A DNA stretch of 64,000 nt from Halomonas sp. YLGW01 (GTDB lineage Bacteria; Pseudomonadota; Gammaproteobacteria; Pseudomonadales; Halomonadaceae). The stretch covers positions 3,038,001 through 3,102,000 of the forward strand of contig NZ_CP062005.1 in NCBI RefSeq assembly GCF_014840935.1, written 5' to 3'. The notes under the pieces were generated by a model. That model did not search any database. It saw nothing but the letters and a program-made list of their open reading frames with translations, and was not told the DNA's origin. This document shows, piece by piece, positions 1-9,894 of the stretch; within the stretch, counting starts at the first letter, position 1, and each line of letters starts with the position of its first letter. Both the position numbers and the translations under genes were made by a program.

Positions 1-80
1 ATCCGCGATATCGTTATTGGTTTTTCTTTATTCATGATTCGCCAATAAGTGCCAATTTCTGGCGCCAAAAAAGGCTAACC

Positions 81-109
81 AGCATAGCCACCCCCCTCTC
101 CCGGCGCAA
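81..109 (-). promoter_or_regulatory. Predicted sigma70-type promoter pointing left
   Basis: On the minus strand TTGCGC (109-104) is followed after exactly 17 bases by TATGCT (86-81). Position and direction fit transcription of the gene beyond the left end of the window. This rests only on hexamer match and spacing. Confidence 0.4.
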
Positions 110-219
110 TTCCCTGCCCGCCACGCCATAGAAAAATCGCCGAAAATCGGCATCTTAGCGAACCATTCAATAAAAAAAACCTGACAGGTCAACCACTTGG
201 ACAGGCGCGACGCGGCCGT

Positions 220-291
220 GTCGCAAAATTAGACTTTAGTCGCAAAAGACCGCCTCAGGCCATGCCAATCCTGCATAAGGCATGCTAATCC
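220..291. repeat. Two pairs of direct repeats with 19-20 bp period
   Basis: GTCGCAAAA occurs at 220-228 and 239-247 (19 bp apart). CATGCCAATCC at 261-271 recurs as CATGCTAATCC at 281-291 (20 bp apart). A spacing of about two helical turns is typical of operators bound by a dimer or tandem activator on one DNA face. The regulator is not identifiable. Confidence 0.4.
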
Positions 292-372
292 CTTTCCCTT
301 TGTCGACATTGCAGGCCGCCATCGGACTCACCCTATCCCGCACCTGCTGGCCTCGTCGCAACGCCCGACCAC

Positions 373-401
373 AAAAAAGGCGCCCGTAAAACACGGACGC
401 C
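373..401 (-). terminator. Intrinsic terminator after aroB
   Basis: On the minus strand an 8-bp stem (401-394 pairing with 386-379, one G-T wobble) with a 7-base loop is followed by six T (378-373). It lies about 30 bases beyond the aroB stop and would end the pilM-aroB operon. Confidence 0.8.
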
Positions 402-431
402 TGATCAGCAACGTGGCCTCAGCCCTTTTCC

Positions 432-1535
432 TTAGCGACGAGGAAAGCCCGCCAGCAGCCCCTCGAGCATCTCGGGCGGGGTCGTATCATGCAGGCAAGC
501 CTCGCCAAGCCCACGCAGCAACACCAGGCGAAGCCGGGCGTCGATGTTCTTCTTGTCCAGGCGCATCACCGCAAGGAAATCCTCCACGCCCATGTCGGCC
601 GGGGCCGCCGGCGGCAGGCCGGCGTGGGAAATCACCGCCGCCACCCGGGCCACCTCGGCCTCGGAAAGCCAGCCCAGTCGCTGCGAGAGCTCGGCCGCCA
701 TCAGCATGCCGGTCCCCACCGCCTCCCCGTGCAGCCAGGCACCATAGCCCTGATGCGCCTCGATGGCATGACCGAAGGTGTGCCCCAGGTTCAGGAGTGC
801 GCGTGCGCCCTGCTCGGTCTCGTCGGCGGCCACCACCTCGGCCTTGATGGCACAGCTGCGATAGATCGCCTCGCGCAGTGTCTCTCCGTCCAGGCCTCGC
901 AGCGCCTCCATCTGCGCCTCGAGCCAGGCAAGGAAGTCGAGATCGCGAATCAGGCCGTACTTGATCACCTCCGCGAGCCCCGCCGAAAGCTCCCGGGACG
1001 GCAGGGTGGCCAGGGTATCGGTATCGATCAGCACCGCCTTGGGCTGCCAGAAGGCACCAATCATGTTCTTGCCGCGAGGGTGATTGACCCCGGTCTTGCC
1101 GCCCACCGAGGAGTCGACCTGGGACAGCAGCGTCGTCGGCACCTGAATGAAGGCAACCCCGCGCTGATAGCAGGCCGCGGCATAGCCGGTCATGTCACCG
1201 ATCACCCCGCCGCCCAGCGCGATCAGGGTGCAGCGACGGTTGAAGCCGGCGGCCAGCAGGGCATCCCAGATCCTTGATACGGACTCCAGGGTCTTGGTGT
1301 GCTCGCCGTCGGGCAGCACCACCTCGCGCACCTCAAGATCCTCGGGCAGGCCTCGTTTGAAGGCGGCGAGATAGAGCGGAGCGACCGTCTCGTTGGTGAC
1401 GATCATTACCTGACGGCCGGCCAGATATGGGGCAATGGTATCGGGGCGACCTAGCAGGCCAGGACCGATATGGATCGGATAACTGCGCTCGTCGAGCGCC
1501 ACGCTTAAGGTGCGAATAGCGTCGGATCGGGACAT
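432..1535 (-). CDS. aroB: 3-dehydroquinate synthase
   Basis: Converts DAHP to 3-dehydroquinate, the second shikimate-pathway step, in the cytoplasm using NAD and a divalent metal. The 367-residue length is normal for the family. The nucleotide-binding [11 protein letters not shown] motif lies near residue 107 and [14 protein letters not shown] near 139. The metal ligands are the Glu of GLAEVIKYG and the histidines of GHTFGHAIE and WLHGEAV. It is the last gene of the operon, 37 bases after aroK and just before a terminator. The aroK-aroB pair downstream of pilQ is the usual gammaproteobacterial arrangement. The aroG DAHP synthase at 29.3 kb makes its substrate. Confidence 0.97.
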   Translation of the reverse strand: MSRSDAIRTLSVALDERSYPIHIGPGLLGRPDTIAPYLAGRQVMIVTNETVAPLYLAAFKRGLPEDLEVREVVLPDGEHTKTLESVSRIWDALLAAGFNRRCTLIALGGGVIGDMTGYAAACYQRGVAFIQVPTTLLSQVDSSVGGKTGVNHPRGKNMIGAFWQPKAVLIDTDTLATLPSRELSAGLAEVIKYGLIRDLDFLAWLEAQMEALRGLDGETLREAIYRSCAIKAEVVAADETEQGARALLNLGHTFGHAIEAHQGYGAWLHGEAVGTGMLMAAELSQRLGWLSEAEVARVAAVISHAGLPPAAPADMGVEDFLAVMRLDKKNIDARLRLVLLRGLGEACLHDTTPPEMLEGLLAGFPRR

Positions 1536-1572
1536 GACAAAGACTCGGTTAAGAGGGGCAGCAAGGGCGCCG

Positions 1573-2121
1573 TCAGGCCTTGCAGGACAGCAACGGATCG
1601 AGCTGGCGACTCACGCGACGCACGATCTCGCCAACCACCGCCTTGGGGCCACGGCGGTCGGTGCGCACCACTAGATCGGCGGTCGCCCGGTACAGCGGGT
1701 CACGACGGGTGAACAGGGTGCGCAGCACCTCCTCCCGGTCGTCACGCTGCAAGAGCGGACGGTTGCGATCCCGGGCGGTGCGCTTCAACTGCTGCTCGAC
1801 CGTGGTGTAGAGATAGATCACCGTGCCGCGCTCGCGCAGCGCGCGGCGATTGGCTTCGCGCATCACCGCGCCACCTCCGGTGGCCATGACCACCCCGGCG
1901 CGCCGAGTCAGCTCGCCGATCACCTGCTGCTCACGCTCGCGAAAGCCCGCCTCACCCTCGACATCGAAGATCCAGGGAATGTCGGCGCCGCAGCGGCCCT
2001 GGATCTCGTGGTCACTGTCGAAGAACTCACGGCGCAACTCGGCCGCCAGCAGGCGGCCGATGGTGCTTTTTCCGGCCCCCATGGGGCCGATCAGAAAGAG
2101 ATTGGGAAGTTCGTCCTGCAT
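1573..2121 (-). CDS. aroK: Shikimate kinase
   Basis: Phosphorylates shikimate with ATP. It is a 182-residue P-loop kinase: Walker [10 protein letters not shown] at residues 12-20, the shikimate-binding region with TGGGAV near 80, and an arginine-rich lid (DRNRPLL). The ATG shares one base with the pilQ stop codon, so translation is probably coupled to pilQ. It precedes aroB. Confidence 0.96.
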   Translation of the reverse strand: MQDELPNLFLIGPMGAGKSTIGRLLAAELRREFFDSDHEIQGRCGADIPWIFDVEGEAGFREREQQVIGELTRRAGVVMATGGGAVMREANRRALRERGTVIYLYTTVEQQLKRTARDRNRPLLQRDDREEVLRTLFTRRDPLYRATADLVVRTDRRGPKAVVGEIVRRVSRQLDPLLSCKA

Positions 2122-4157
2122 CAGCGAAGGGCCAGCCTGTCCTCGAGAATCCTGGGGGTGATGAATACCAGCAACTCTACCTTCTCGTTCTCTTCTTGGG
2201 TATAGCGGAATAGCTGGCCGAGCACCGGCAGGTCACCGAGGAAGGGCGTCTTGGATAGGCTGCGCAACTCCTCGGTGGTGAGGATACCGCCCAATACCAC
2301 CGTCTCGCCGTTGTCCACCAGCACCTGGGTCTCGATCTGATTGGTGTCGATGGCCGGCGCACCGGCAATGGTCAGGTCAGAGACGGTATCGTTGTTGATG
2401 GCAAGATCCATGATCACCCGGTTATCTGGGGTGATCTGCGGCGTGACCTCCAGCGACAGCACGGCCTCCTTGAATTCCGTGTTGGTGGCCCCGCTCGAGG
2501 TCGCCTCCTGATAGGGAATCTCCTGGCCCTGCTTGATGATAGCGGTGCGCTGGTTGGCGGTGATGACCCGCGGCTGGGAGATGGTCTGGCTCTTGCTTTC
2601 GGTCTCCAGGGCGCTGAGCTCGAGATCGAGCAGCACATCGCCGGACAGATAGCCGAAGGAGAACCCCGTGGACTGCGTCCCAGATGCCCCCAAGTCGACC
2701 GACAGCCCACCATCGGCGGCAGTACCGCTAGCGGCACCGCTGACATCGATCCGACCATCGCTTTCGCTACCAGAGAGCCCCCAGTTGACGCCTAGCTCCT
2801 GGGTGACCCCGTCTCGGGCGATGACGATGCGAGCCTCGATCTGCACCTGGCGCACAGCGACATCCAGCCGCTCGACGGTGCGCAGGATCTGGCGGATCTG
2901 CTCGGCGGTATCCTGGATCAGCAGGGTGTTGGTGCGCACATCCACGCTGACCCGGCCGCGCTCGGTGAGCAGGCCGAAGCCCTCGCCGCCGCGCAGCAGC
3001 TGCGCCAGATCGGCGGCCTTGGCGTACTTGACCTCTACGTACTCGGTGGTGAGCGGCGCCAACACCTGCATCTGCTCGCGGGCCTCGATCTCCTGGCGCT
3101 CGATATTGGCCAGCTCGCTGGCCGGCGCCACCACGATGACATTGCCCTCCCGGCGACTGGCCAGGCCGTGGCTCTGAAGCACCAGCTGCAGGGCCTGATC
3201 CCAAGGCACCTCCTCCAGGTTCAGGGTCACCCGACCGCTGACACTATCACTGGCCACCAGGTTGAGCCCGCTGACCTCGGAGATGATCGCCAGCACCGCC
3301 CGCACCTCGATGTCCTGGAAGTTCAGGCTGATGCGCTCCCCCTCGAAGCTCGTCCGCTCGGTCTCGCGCACTTCCTGCTGCTCGAGTGCCACCGGCCGCG
3401 CCTCGACGACCAGCTGACGCCCCTGGAGCGTCGAGAACATGGCGTACTCGCCTTCGGTGGCGATCTCCAGGCGCACCCCGTTGGCGACCCGTTGCGGCAC
3501 GATGCGCGTGATCGGTGTGCCGAAATCGGTGACGTCGAGCACCTGATCCTGCCCCTCGGGCAACACGACATCGGAAAGCTCGGCGATGATATCGGTGCCG
3601 GCCTCGCGCACCCGGGAACTCACTCCCGAGCGGTCGAAGTTCACCACCAGCCGGCCACCGCCGCCCCCGCTGCGCTGGAAATCGAAGCCCGCGATCCGTG
3701 GCTCGCCGCCTGCCTCTGGCGAGGCGGCGGTCGCCGTGGACGTGGCTCGGGTGGCGGGTGCCGCCGTGCTCGCTGGCGTGGAGCCCCCTCCGATCACCAG
3801 CTCCAGGCGATTCCCCACCTGGCGCGTGCGATAGCTCAGCGGCGAGGCGAGGTCGAACACCAGACGCGTGCGCGAACCGGCCTCCAGCGTGATGAGTCGC
3901 TCGACCCCGGCGAGGCCGATCTCGCGACGGCGCTCGGCCAGGCCATTGGCGGTCTCGACCAGATCGATGCTCAGCCGCGGCGGCTCATCGAGCCGATAAC
4001 CGCGCACCTCGGGCACCTCACCCTCGAAGCGCATCTCGACCTCGACCTCCCCCTCACTGCCCTGCCGCACCTCGAGCCCGGCCAGCGTCGACGCCGCCAG
4101 GGCCGCAGTGGGGTTGGCCAAAGCCAGCACCAACAGCGTACGCATCATGATCTGCAT
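2121..4157 (-). CDS. pilQ: Type IV pilus outer-membrane secretin PilQ
   Basis: Forms the multimeric outer-membrane channel through which the type IV pilus passes. It has a signal peptide ([21 protein letters not shown]), two AMIN-type beta domains in the first 270 residues, N0/N1 secretin domains around 280-430, and a C-terminal secretin domain ending in [12 protein letters not shown]. The frame is open to a GTG at 4187, but ATG 4157 is preferred: it follows GGGAAGGGA and gives a clean signal peptide, for 678 residues. It follows pilP in pilMNOPQ. Confidence 0.95.
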   Translation of the reverse strand: MQIMMRTLLVLALANPTAALAASTLAGLEVRQGSEGEVEVEMRFEGEVPEVRGYRLDEPPRLSIDLVETANGLAERRREIGLAGVERLITLEAGSRTRLVFDLASPLSYRTRQVGNRLELVIGGGSTPASTAAPATRATSTATAASPEAGGEPRIAGFDFQRSGGGGGRLVVNFDRSGVSSRVREAGTDIIAELSDVVLPEGQDQVLDVTDFGTPITRIVPQRVANGVRLEIATEGEYAMFSTLQGRQLVVEARPVALEQQEVRETERTSFEGERISLNFQDIEVRAVLAIISEVSGLNLVASDSVSGRVTLNLEEVPWDQALQLVLQSHGLASRREGNVIVVAPASELANIERQEIEAREQMQVLAPLTTEYVEVKYAKAADLAQLLRGGEGFGLLTERGRVSVDVRTNTLLIQDTAEQIRQILRTVERLDVAVRQVQIEARIVIARDGVTQELGVNWGLSGSESDGRIDVSGAASGTAADGGLSVDLGASGTQSTGFSFGYLSGDVLLDLELSALETESKSQTISQPRVITANQRTAIIKQGQEIPYQEATSSGATNTEFKEAVLSLEVTPQITPDNRVIMDLAINNDTVSDLTIAGAPAIDTNQIETQVLVDNGETVVLGGILTTEELRSLSKTPFLGDLPVLGQLFRYTQEENEKVELLVFITPRILEDRLALR

Positions 4158-4198
4158 CGTCGTATCCCTTCCCTGCCTGCGTGGCACGGCCTAAATCC

Positions 4199-4747
4199 TC
4201 AGCCGGCCTGTTTCGTTGTTTCGTCGTCGAGGGTCAGCTGCCGAGTGCGCTCGACCCAGCCACCCCGACCGTTGTTGACCACCTCGACCATCTGCACGGA
4301 GCGCGCGGTGATGCCGATGATGCGGCCATAGTCAGTGCCCAATCGATCGCCACTGGTGAGGCGATGCACCTCGCCACCGGGCGCTCGCACCAACGCAGAG
4401 GGCCGATTGGCAACATTCAACGTGCCGACCAGCTCGAGTTGCTCGAGGGGATAGGCCTCCAGGGGCTCGCGCGGACGATCCAGATCCGGCGCCAGGTCCG
4501 CAGAGCCTTCCGGCACCTGCTCCGGGGCCGGCAGGCTTGACCGGAAGGGACTACGCCGATCCGCCTGATCGTAGGCGATGGGGTTGTAGTCCGGCACCAC
4601 GGGCAAGGGCGCCAGCTCCACTTGACCCGGCGAGGCCCTGAACTCATCCAGCTTGCGCTCCAACTCCTCAAGCTCAGGCTCGACACAGCCCCCCAACACC
4701 AGGGCACCGAGCCCCAGCAGCATCGCCACACCACGTCTATTGGTCAT
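4199..4747 (-). CDS. pilP: Type IV pilus inner-membrane lipoprotein PilP
   Basis: A 182-residue lipoprotein that links the PilN/PilO platform to the PilQ secretin in the periplasm. It has a hydrophobic signal with lipobox LGGC (Cys about residue 21), a disordered proline-rich linker, and a C-terminal PilP fold with LVGTLNVANRPSALV and VHRLTSGDRLG segments. The start overlaps the pilO stop (ATGA). Confidence 0.95.
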   Translation of the reverse strand: MTNRRGVAMLLGLGALVLGGCVEPELEELERKLDEFRASPGQVELAPLPVVPDYNPIAYDQADRRSPFRSSLPAPEQVPEGSADLAPDLDRPREPLEAYPLEQLELVGTLNVANRPSALVRAPGGEVHRLTSGDRLGTDYGRIIGITARSVQMVEVVNNGRGGWVERTRQLTLDDETTKQAG

Positions 4748-5382
4748 CGCGTGCTCCCTCCCTGACCCTGTGGTGCCGCCTTCTCCACGTCGCTGTAAGT
4801 GCGTGCCAGCATCGACAACTGAAGCTCTCCGGCATTGCCGGCCGGCGCCAGGGTGAAGTCATGCTGGGTCACGATACGCGGCAAGGCTGCCACGGCGGCC
4901 AGAAATGAGGCGATGCGGTGATAGTCTCCCCGCACCCGAATATCGAAGGGGCGCTCGGTATAATGTTCCTGGTTGATCGGTGCGCGCAGGCGGATCGCAT
5001 CGATGGCCAGCTGGTTATCCAGTGCCGCCTTGCTGATGTCATCGACCAGGGAGGGAATCTCGGCCCCGTCGGGCAACAGCTTCAAGAGGCCTTCGAGACG
5101 ACTCTCCAGTGCCTCCGCCTGATCGATCAATGGCGGCAGCCGCGCCGCACCGGCGGCCTTGCTTCGGTAGTCACGCAGCAAGGTCTGCTCCTGCTGGCGC
5201 GCCTCCTCGAGCGACTCGAGCTTGGGCGCGGCGAGATACCAGTTCATGCCGGCAAAGGCCAAGCCCAGCGCCAGCAGGAAACAACCGAACTGCAGGGACC
5301 AGGGCCAGCCGCCTGCTTCCTTGATATCGAGCTCTCGCCAATCGAGCTCCCGCAGACGCCGCCATTCGGCCGATAAATTCAT
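4744..5382 (-). CDS. pilO: Type IV pilus assembly protein PilO
   Basis: A 212-residue bitopic inner-membrane protein. It has a short cytoplasmic N-terminus, one transmembrane helix about residues 30-50, a coiled coil (LEEARQQEQTLLRDYRSKA), then a ferredoxin-like periplasmic domain. It pairs with PilN in the alignment subcomplex. The ATG overlaps the pilN stop by four bases and its own stop overlaps pilP. Confidence 0.95.
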   Translation of the reverse strand: MNLSAEWRRLRELDWRELDIKEAGGWPWSLQFGCFLLALGLAFAGMNWYLAAPKLESLEEARQQEQTLLRDYRSKAAGAARLPPLIDQAEALESRLEGLLKLLPDGAEIPSLVDDISKAALDNQLAIDAIRLRAPINQEHYTERPFDIRVRGDYHRIASFLAAVAALPRIVTQHDFTLAPAGNAGELQLSMLARTYSDVEKAAPQGQGGSTR

Positions 5383-5954
5383 GGCGAGGCCTCCTCTTGC
5401 TCGTCCTCTGGTGGCTCGTCGGGCAGGTGCTGCGCCACGCTGAGCGCGAAGCGACGCTGGTCCTGCTCGGTGCCCTCGACCTCGGAAAGCACAGGCACGC
5501 CGAACACCGCGGAGGCCTCCAGGGCCCGCAGCTGGTCCGATACCTGGTAATTGTCCTCGGCCCGCCCGCCCAGGCGCAGCTGCCCTGCCTGGCGCGTCAG
5601 CTGGGTATACTGAACGCCCTCCTGAAGGCGTCTCGCCAGCTCGTTGAAGACATATACGGTCTGTGGCCGTCCCTGCTGCAGCTCGGTGAAGACCTCGATC
5701 TTGGCCAGCAGGGCGTCACGCGACTCCTCATACTCGCTGATGGTCCGGATATCCCGCTCGAGCTTCGACAGGGCGGTGCGGATATGATCGTTGCGCTGTT
5801 GCTGCACGGCCAGCTGATGATCGTAGTAGAAGGTCATCGCATACCCCGCACCCAGACCCAGCACTGCCATAAGGCCCAGCGCCATATTGAAGCGCTTGCC
5901 ACGCTGCTCACGCTGCTCCTGTCGCCAAGGCAGAAGATTGATCTCGATGCCCAT
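5379..5954 (-). CDS. pilN: Type IV pilus assembly protein PilN
   Basis: 191 residues starting MGIEINLLPWR; the INLLPWR motif is the conserved cytoplasmic PilM-binding peptide of PilN. A transmembrane helix follows (about 24-44), then a coiled coil and a periplasmic ferredoxin-like fold. The acidic C-terminal tail (PEDEQEEASP) is unusual in sign but not in place. The start overlaps the pilM stop. Confidence 0.95.
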   Translation of the reverse strand: MGIEINLLPWRQEQREQRGKRFNMALGLMAVLGLGAGYAMTFYYDHQLAVQQQRNDHIRTALSKLERDIRTISEYEESRDALLAKIEVFTELQQGRPQTVYVFNELARRLQEGVQYTQLTRQAGQLRLGGRAEDNYQVSDQLRALEASAVFGVPVLSEVEGTEQDQRRFALSVAQHLPDEPPEDEQEEASP

Positions 5955-7012
5955 CAGCGCCCCCTCATAGCCAGGCCACAGGCCATCAGCATGGCCGGCG
6001 CATCGTTAGCCAGGGTCTGGGCGTTGATGCGCGGGTTGACCTGCATGCGACCGAACGGGTTGGCGTTCAGAACCTCCATACCCGTCTCCTCGACAAGCCG
6101 CTCCTTGAGCCCCGGTACCACGCTGGAACCGCCTGCCAGCACCAGGCGGCTCACCTTTTCCTTGCGACCCGCGGTGTAGTAAAGCTGCAGGGAGCGTCCG
6201 ATCTGCTGCACCAGGGTCTCGACGAAGGGCATCAGGATGCTGGTCGGATAGTCGCCTGGCAGGCCACCGCGCTTCTTGGCCAGGCCCGCTTCCTCGAGAC
6301 TGAGCCCATAGCGGCTGGCGATCTCGTCGGTCAGGCGACGTCCGCCGAACACGGTATCGCGACTGTAGACGATGCGACCGCCCCTGAGCACATGGAAGGC
6401 ATTCATGTTGGCCCCGATGTCGACCAGCGCCATGCATTCCTCCTCCTCGCCGGGAGGCATCTGCTGACGCAACTCGTCGAAGGCCCGCTCCATGGCGAAG
6501 GTCTCGACGTCGACCGCGGCGGGCGTCAGATCGGCCTGGCGCAGCGTCTCGGTGAGCTGCAGGATATCCTGATTGCGACAGGCCACCAGCAGCACATCCT
6601 GCTGATCGCCATAGCGCTCGTTCAGCCCCAGGCGCTGGAAGTCGAAGGCCACCTCGCTGAACGGAAAGGGAATATGCTTGTCGGATTCGAGCTCGATGCG
6701 CGCCTCGATCTCATCGTCGTTGAGCGAGGCCGGCAGGATCAATGTCTTGGTGATGGCGGCACCGGCCGGCACGGCGACACAGGCCTCGCGAGTGCCAGGC
6801 TGCGCCTGAGCGACCGCACGCTGCAGAGCCTCGGCGACCTCGCCAATGTCGCGAATGCGTCGCTCGACTACCGCGCCCTCGCGAAGCGGCCGCACGGCAT
6901 AACTCTCCACCCGCCGCTGGCCGCGGACACGCTTGAGCTCGATAAGTTTGACGGTCGCCGAGGTGATATCCACCCCGATCACCCCCTTGCCGGAATGCCT
7001 GAGTCTTCTCAA
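5954..7012 (-). CDS. pilM: Type IV pilus actin-like ATPase PilM
   Basis: Cytoplasmic actin/FtsA-like protein that binds the PilN N-terminus. The 352 residues include the phosphate-1 motif GVDITSATVKLIEL near residue 13, ALVDIGANMNAFHVLRGGRI near 160, and an adenosine motif LVLAGGSSVVPGL. No ATG is available at the N-terminus. TTG at 7012 lies just after GGGGGTGAGG and leaves ten residues before the actin fold, as in relatives; an in-frame stop precedes it. First gene of pilMNOPQ-aroKB, divergent from the PBP1A gene. Confidence 0.93.
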   Translation of the reverse strand: MRRLRHSGKGVIGVDITSATVKLIELKRVRGQRRVESYAVRPLREGAVVERRIRDIGEVAEALQRAVAQAQPGTREACVAVPAGAAITKTLILPASLNDDEIEARIELESDKHIPFPFSEVAFDFQRLGLNERYGDQQDVLLVACRNQDILQLTETLRQADLTPAAVDVETFAMERAFDELRQQMPPGEEEECMALVDIGANMNAFHVLRGGRIVYSRDTVFGGRRLTDEIASRYGLSLEEAGLAKKRGGLPGDYPTSILMPFVETLVQQIGRSLQLYYTAGRKEKVSRLVLAGGSSVVPGLKERLVEETGMEVLNANPFGRMQVNPRINAQTLANDAPAMLMACGLAMRGR

Positions 7013-7157
7013 GACCTCACCCCCAAATCGAGCCTATCGCTATCATGCCAATGCATCAGTAGACGACTCTTCCCTTTGGCTTAACTTCCCCATACGAGTC
7101 AGATTACATGATAACTCCAATCCTCACACTGTAACGGCCCCGCAGGGGCTTCAACGC

Positions 7158-7186
7158 TGGTGACCCGACGCTCGGGTTCCTATAAT
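7158..7186 (+). promoter_or_regulatory. Promoter for the PBP1A gene, with embedded palindrome
   Basis: A consensus TATAAT (7181-7186) lies 17 bases after TGGTGA (7158-7163). The spacer contains a perfect inverted repeat ACCCGA-CGC-TCGGGT (7163-7177), placed where a repressor would block polymerase. The start codon is about 70 bases downstream. Confidence 0.6.
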
Positions 7187-7254
7187 ACGGCCCTTCAGGA
7201 AGTCTCTATCGGCACCATCGTCCAGCCACCGTTCATCATGAGCACTACATTTTA

Positions 7255-9768
7255 ATGAAGCCATTCAAAACGTTAGCCATATCGGCGATCTGGATCACGC
7301 TATCCCTGAGCGCCGCCGGCGTCCTGGCGGTGGCAGGTGCCGCCCTGTATTTCGCTCCGGGCCTTCCCGACGTACGCCAGCTGCAGGACTTCGAACTGCA
7401 GACGCCGCTGCGCATCTATACCCGCGATGACAAGCTGATCGGCGAATTCGGCGAGGAACGTCGCCTGCCGGTGAGCTTTGACGAGATTCCGAAGGACATG
7501 ATCGATGCCTTGCTCTCCGCCGAGGATGCCGGCTTCTTCGAGCACCCCGGCGTCGACCCCAAGGGGCTCGCCCGGGCCGCCACCGAACTCGTCGCCAGCG
7601 GCGGCGACATCCAGTCCGGCGGCAGCACCATCACCATGCAGGTGGCGCGCAACTACCTGCTGACCCTGGATCGAACCTTCACCCGCAAGATCCGCGAGAT
7701 CCTGCTGGCCCTGCAGATGGAACAGGTGCTGAGCAAGGAAGAGATTCTCACCCTCTACGTCAACAAGATCTTCCTCGGCCACCGCTCCTACGGCATCGGC
7801 GCCGCCGCCGAGACCTACTATGGCAAGCCGCTGCCCGAGCTTGACCTGGCTCAGACCGCGATGATCGCCGGCCTGCCCAAGGCACCCTCGAGCTTCAATC
7901 CGCTGGCCAACCCGGAGCGCTCGCTGATCCGGCGCAACTGGATCCTCTACCGGATGCGCGAGCTGGGCCACATCGATGCCGAGCGCTACGAGGAAGCCGT
8001 GCAGGCGCCGATCACCGCCCGCCGTTTCGCGACCCAGCTCGAGGTCGACGCCGATTATGTCGCGGAGATGGCTCGTCAATTCGTCGTAGAACGCTATGAC
8101 GATGCCTATACCGGCGGCTACCGGGTGACCACCACGCTCGACAGCCGGCTGCAGCCCCTCGCTCGCCAGGCACTGACGCAGGGCCTGATCGAATACGATA
8201 CCCGCCACGGCTGGCGTGGCGCCGAGGAGACCGACATTCCGGCAAGCCTGGTCGAGGCCCAGGAGCGCACCCAGCGCAGCGGCCTCGAGGAGGAGCTGGC
8301 CGAGTCCGAGGTGCGCGAGACGGCGCGCCAGGCGGCCCAGCGCAGCCAGGCTCAGGTCAGCGGCATCGACGGGGACGTCAGCAACTGGCTGCGGGTGCTC
8401 GAGCGCACTCCGGCCTATGGCCCCCTGGAACCGGCCATCGTGGTCGAGAGCGAGGACCGGGAGATGCGGGTCATGAACCGCGACGGCGAGCTCATCACCC
8501 TGCCCTGGAGCGGCCTCGAGTGGGCGGACCCCTACCTGAGCCCCTATAGCCGTGGCCAGCCGCCGAACGCGGCCGGCGACATCGCCAGCCGCGGCTCGCT
8601 GGTGCGCATTCTGAAGCGTGACGACGGCAGCTGGCGGCTGTCTCAGCGCCCCGCCGCCGAGGGCTCGATCATCGTCCAGGACCCCGATAGCGGCGCCGTG
8701 CTGGCCCTGCAGGGCGGCTTCAGCTTCGCCGCCAGCAAGTTCAACCGCGCCACCCAGGCCAAGCGCCAGCCGGGCTCGACCTTCAAGCCGTTCATCTATC
8801 TGGCCGCCCTTCAGGAGGGCGACATGACCCCGGCCACGGTGATCAACGACGCGCCGGTGGTGATGAAGTCCAACGAGGGCCTGTGGCGGCCGGCCAACTC
8901 CGGGGGCGAATTCCGCGGCCCCACCCGGCTACGCGAGGCACTGGCCCAGTCACGCAACCTGGTCACCATCCGCATCCTGCGCACCATGGGGCTCGAGCGC
9001 ACCATCGACTTCCTGACCGGCTTCGGCTTCGCCAAGGACCAGCTGCCCAACGGCCTGTCACTGGCGCTGGGCAGCGCCAGCCTGACCCCCATGTCAATGA
9101 CCAACGCCTACTCGACGCTGGCCAATGGCGGTTTCCAGGTCTCGCCTTGGTTCATCCAGGAGGTCGCCCGGGACGGCGAGGTAATCGAACGAGCCGAACC
9201 GGCCCTGGCCTGCCGCGCCTGCGCACCGGACGCCGAACGAGTGGAGCGAGACGGCGAGACATATCCGCTGGCCCAGCGGGTCGCCGAAGAGACCTCGATC
9301 TACCTGCTGCGCAGCATGCTGCGCGACGTCATCGAGCACGGCACCGGCCGCCGCGCCCTGTCGCTCAATCGCGGCGACATCGTCGGCAAGACCGGCACCA
9401 CCAACGACCGTCGCGACGCCTGGTTCGCCGGCTTCAACGACGAACTGGTGACCACGGTCTGGGTCGGCAAGGACGACTACGACACCATCGGCGAGTACGG
9501 CGGCCAGGCGGCCCTGCCGATCTGGATGGACTTCATGGGCAAGGCGCTAGACGGCCATGCCGAGGCGCAGCCCTCGCGCCCCGAGGATATCGTGACCGCG
9601 CGCATCGACCCGGCCACCGGCCAGCGGCTGCGCGACGGACAACCCGGCGGCATCGACGAGCTGTTCGTGGCCGGCCAGCTGCCGAGCCTAGCCCCGCGCA
9701 GCATCGACCGGGAGCTCGAGTCCCAGAGCGGTTCCCAGGGCACCGGCTCATTCGACGCCATCTTCTGA
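7255..9768 (+). CDS. mrcA: Penicillin-binding protein 1A (bifunctional)
   Basis: Class A PBP that polymerises glycan strands and crosslinks peptides. It has 837 residues: a cytoplasmic tip and TM anchor (about 8-32), a glycosyltransferase domain with EDAGFFEHPGVD (motif 1) and GGSTITMQVARNYLL (motif 2), an inserted OB-like domain about 330-440, then a transpeptidase domain with active-site STFK, SRN and KTGTT motifs. The ribosome site is weak; ATG 7255 is the first giving an anchor. The gene is divergent from pilM, the same pairing as in Pseudomonas (ponA). Confidence 0.96.
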   Translation: MKPFKTLAISAIWITLSLSAAGVLAVAGAALYFAPGLPDVRQLQDFELQTPLRIYTRDDKLIGEFGEERRLPVSFDEIPKDMIDALLSAEDAGFFEHPGVDPKGLARAATELVASGGDIQSGGSTITMQVARNYLLTLDRTFTRKIREILLALQMEQVLSKEEILTLYVNKIFLGHRSYGIGAAAETYYGKPLPELDLAQTAMIAGLPKAPSSFNPLANPERSLIRRNWILYRMRELGHIDAERYEEAVQAPITARRFATQLEVDADYVAEMARQFVVERYDDAYTGGYRVTTTLDSRLQPLARQALTQGLIEYDTRHGWRGAEETDIPASLVEAQERTQRSGLEEELAESEVRETARQAAQRSQAQVSGIDGDVSNWLRVLERTPAYGPLEPAIVVESEDREMRVMNRDGELITLPWSGLEWADPYLSPYSRGQPPNAAGDIASRGSLVRILKRDDGSWRLSQRPAAEGSIIVQDPDSGAVLALQGGFSFAASKFNRATQAKRQPGSTFKPFIYLAALQEGDMTPATVINDAPVVMKSNEGLWRPANSGGEFRGPTRLREALAQSRNLVTIRILRTMGLERTIDFLTGFGFAKDQLPNGLSLALGSASLTPMSMTNAYSTLANGGFQVSPWFIQEVARDGEVIERAEPALACRACAPDAERVERDGETYPLAQRVAEETSIYLLRSMLRDVIEHGTGRRALSLNRGDIVGKTGTTNDRRDAWFAGFNDELVTTVWVGKDDYDTIGEYGGQAALPIWMDFMGKALDGHAEAQPSRPEDIVTARIDPATGQRLRDGQPGGIDELFVAGQLPSLAPRSIDRELESQSGSQGTGSFDAIF

Positions 9769-9778
9769 TCTCTAGCGA

Positions 9779-9799
9779 CCCGGGGCGTCCTGCCCCGGG
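9779..9799 (+). terminator. Possible hairpin terminator after mrcA
   Basis: CCCGGGGC (9779-9786) pairs perfectly with GCCCCGGG (9792-9799) around a five-base loop, 11 bases past the mrcA stop. There is no T run, so termination is uncertain. Confidence 0.4.
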
Positions 9800-9894
9800 C
9801 ATCGAGCGCCATGATGCTGTATCCCGCTACCGACGACCCACCGGGCATCGCCGCCCCGGCCCCGTCGCGCATCGCACCGCGCGCCCTCCAGTCA

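Larger units (their letters stand above)
1..372. other. Intergenic regulatory region left of aroB
   Basis: No convincing ORF. The AT-richer composition stands out from the neighbouring genes. Reading on the minus strand it holds two pairs of short direct repeats, a small stem (139-143 with 147-151) followed by five T, and a promoter-like pair close to the left edge. This suggests the 5' control region of a gene lying off the left end and transcribed leftward. In related genomes gltB or a SPOR-domain gene follows aroB, but neither is visible here. Confidence 0.5.

Noticed and set aside
177-192. ACCTGTCAGGT followed on the minus strand by eight T, as a LexA site or terminator
   Set aside because: It lacks the CTGT-N8-ACAG form of LexA boxes, and the loop of a hairpin would be one base.
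7013-7157. Sigma54 promoter for pilM
   Set aside because: A TGGCA followed by GC occurs, but the GG-GC spacing is seven bases rather than ten.
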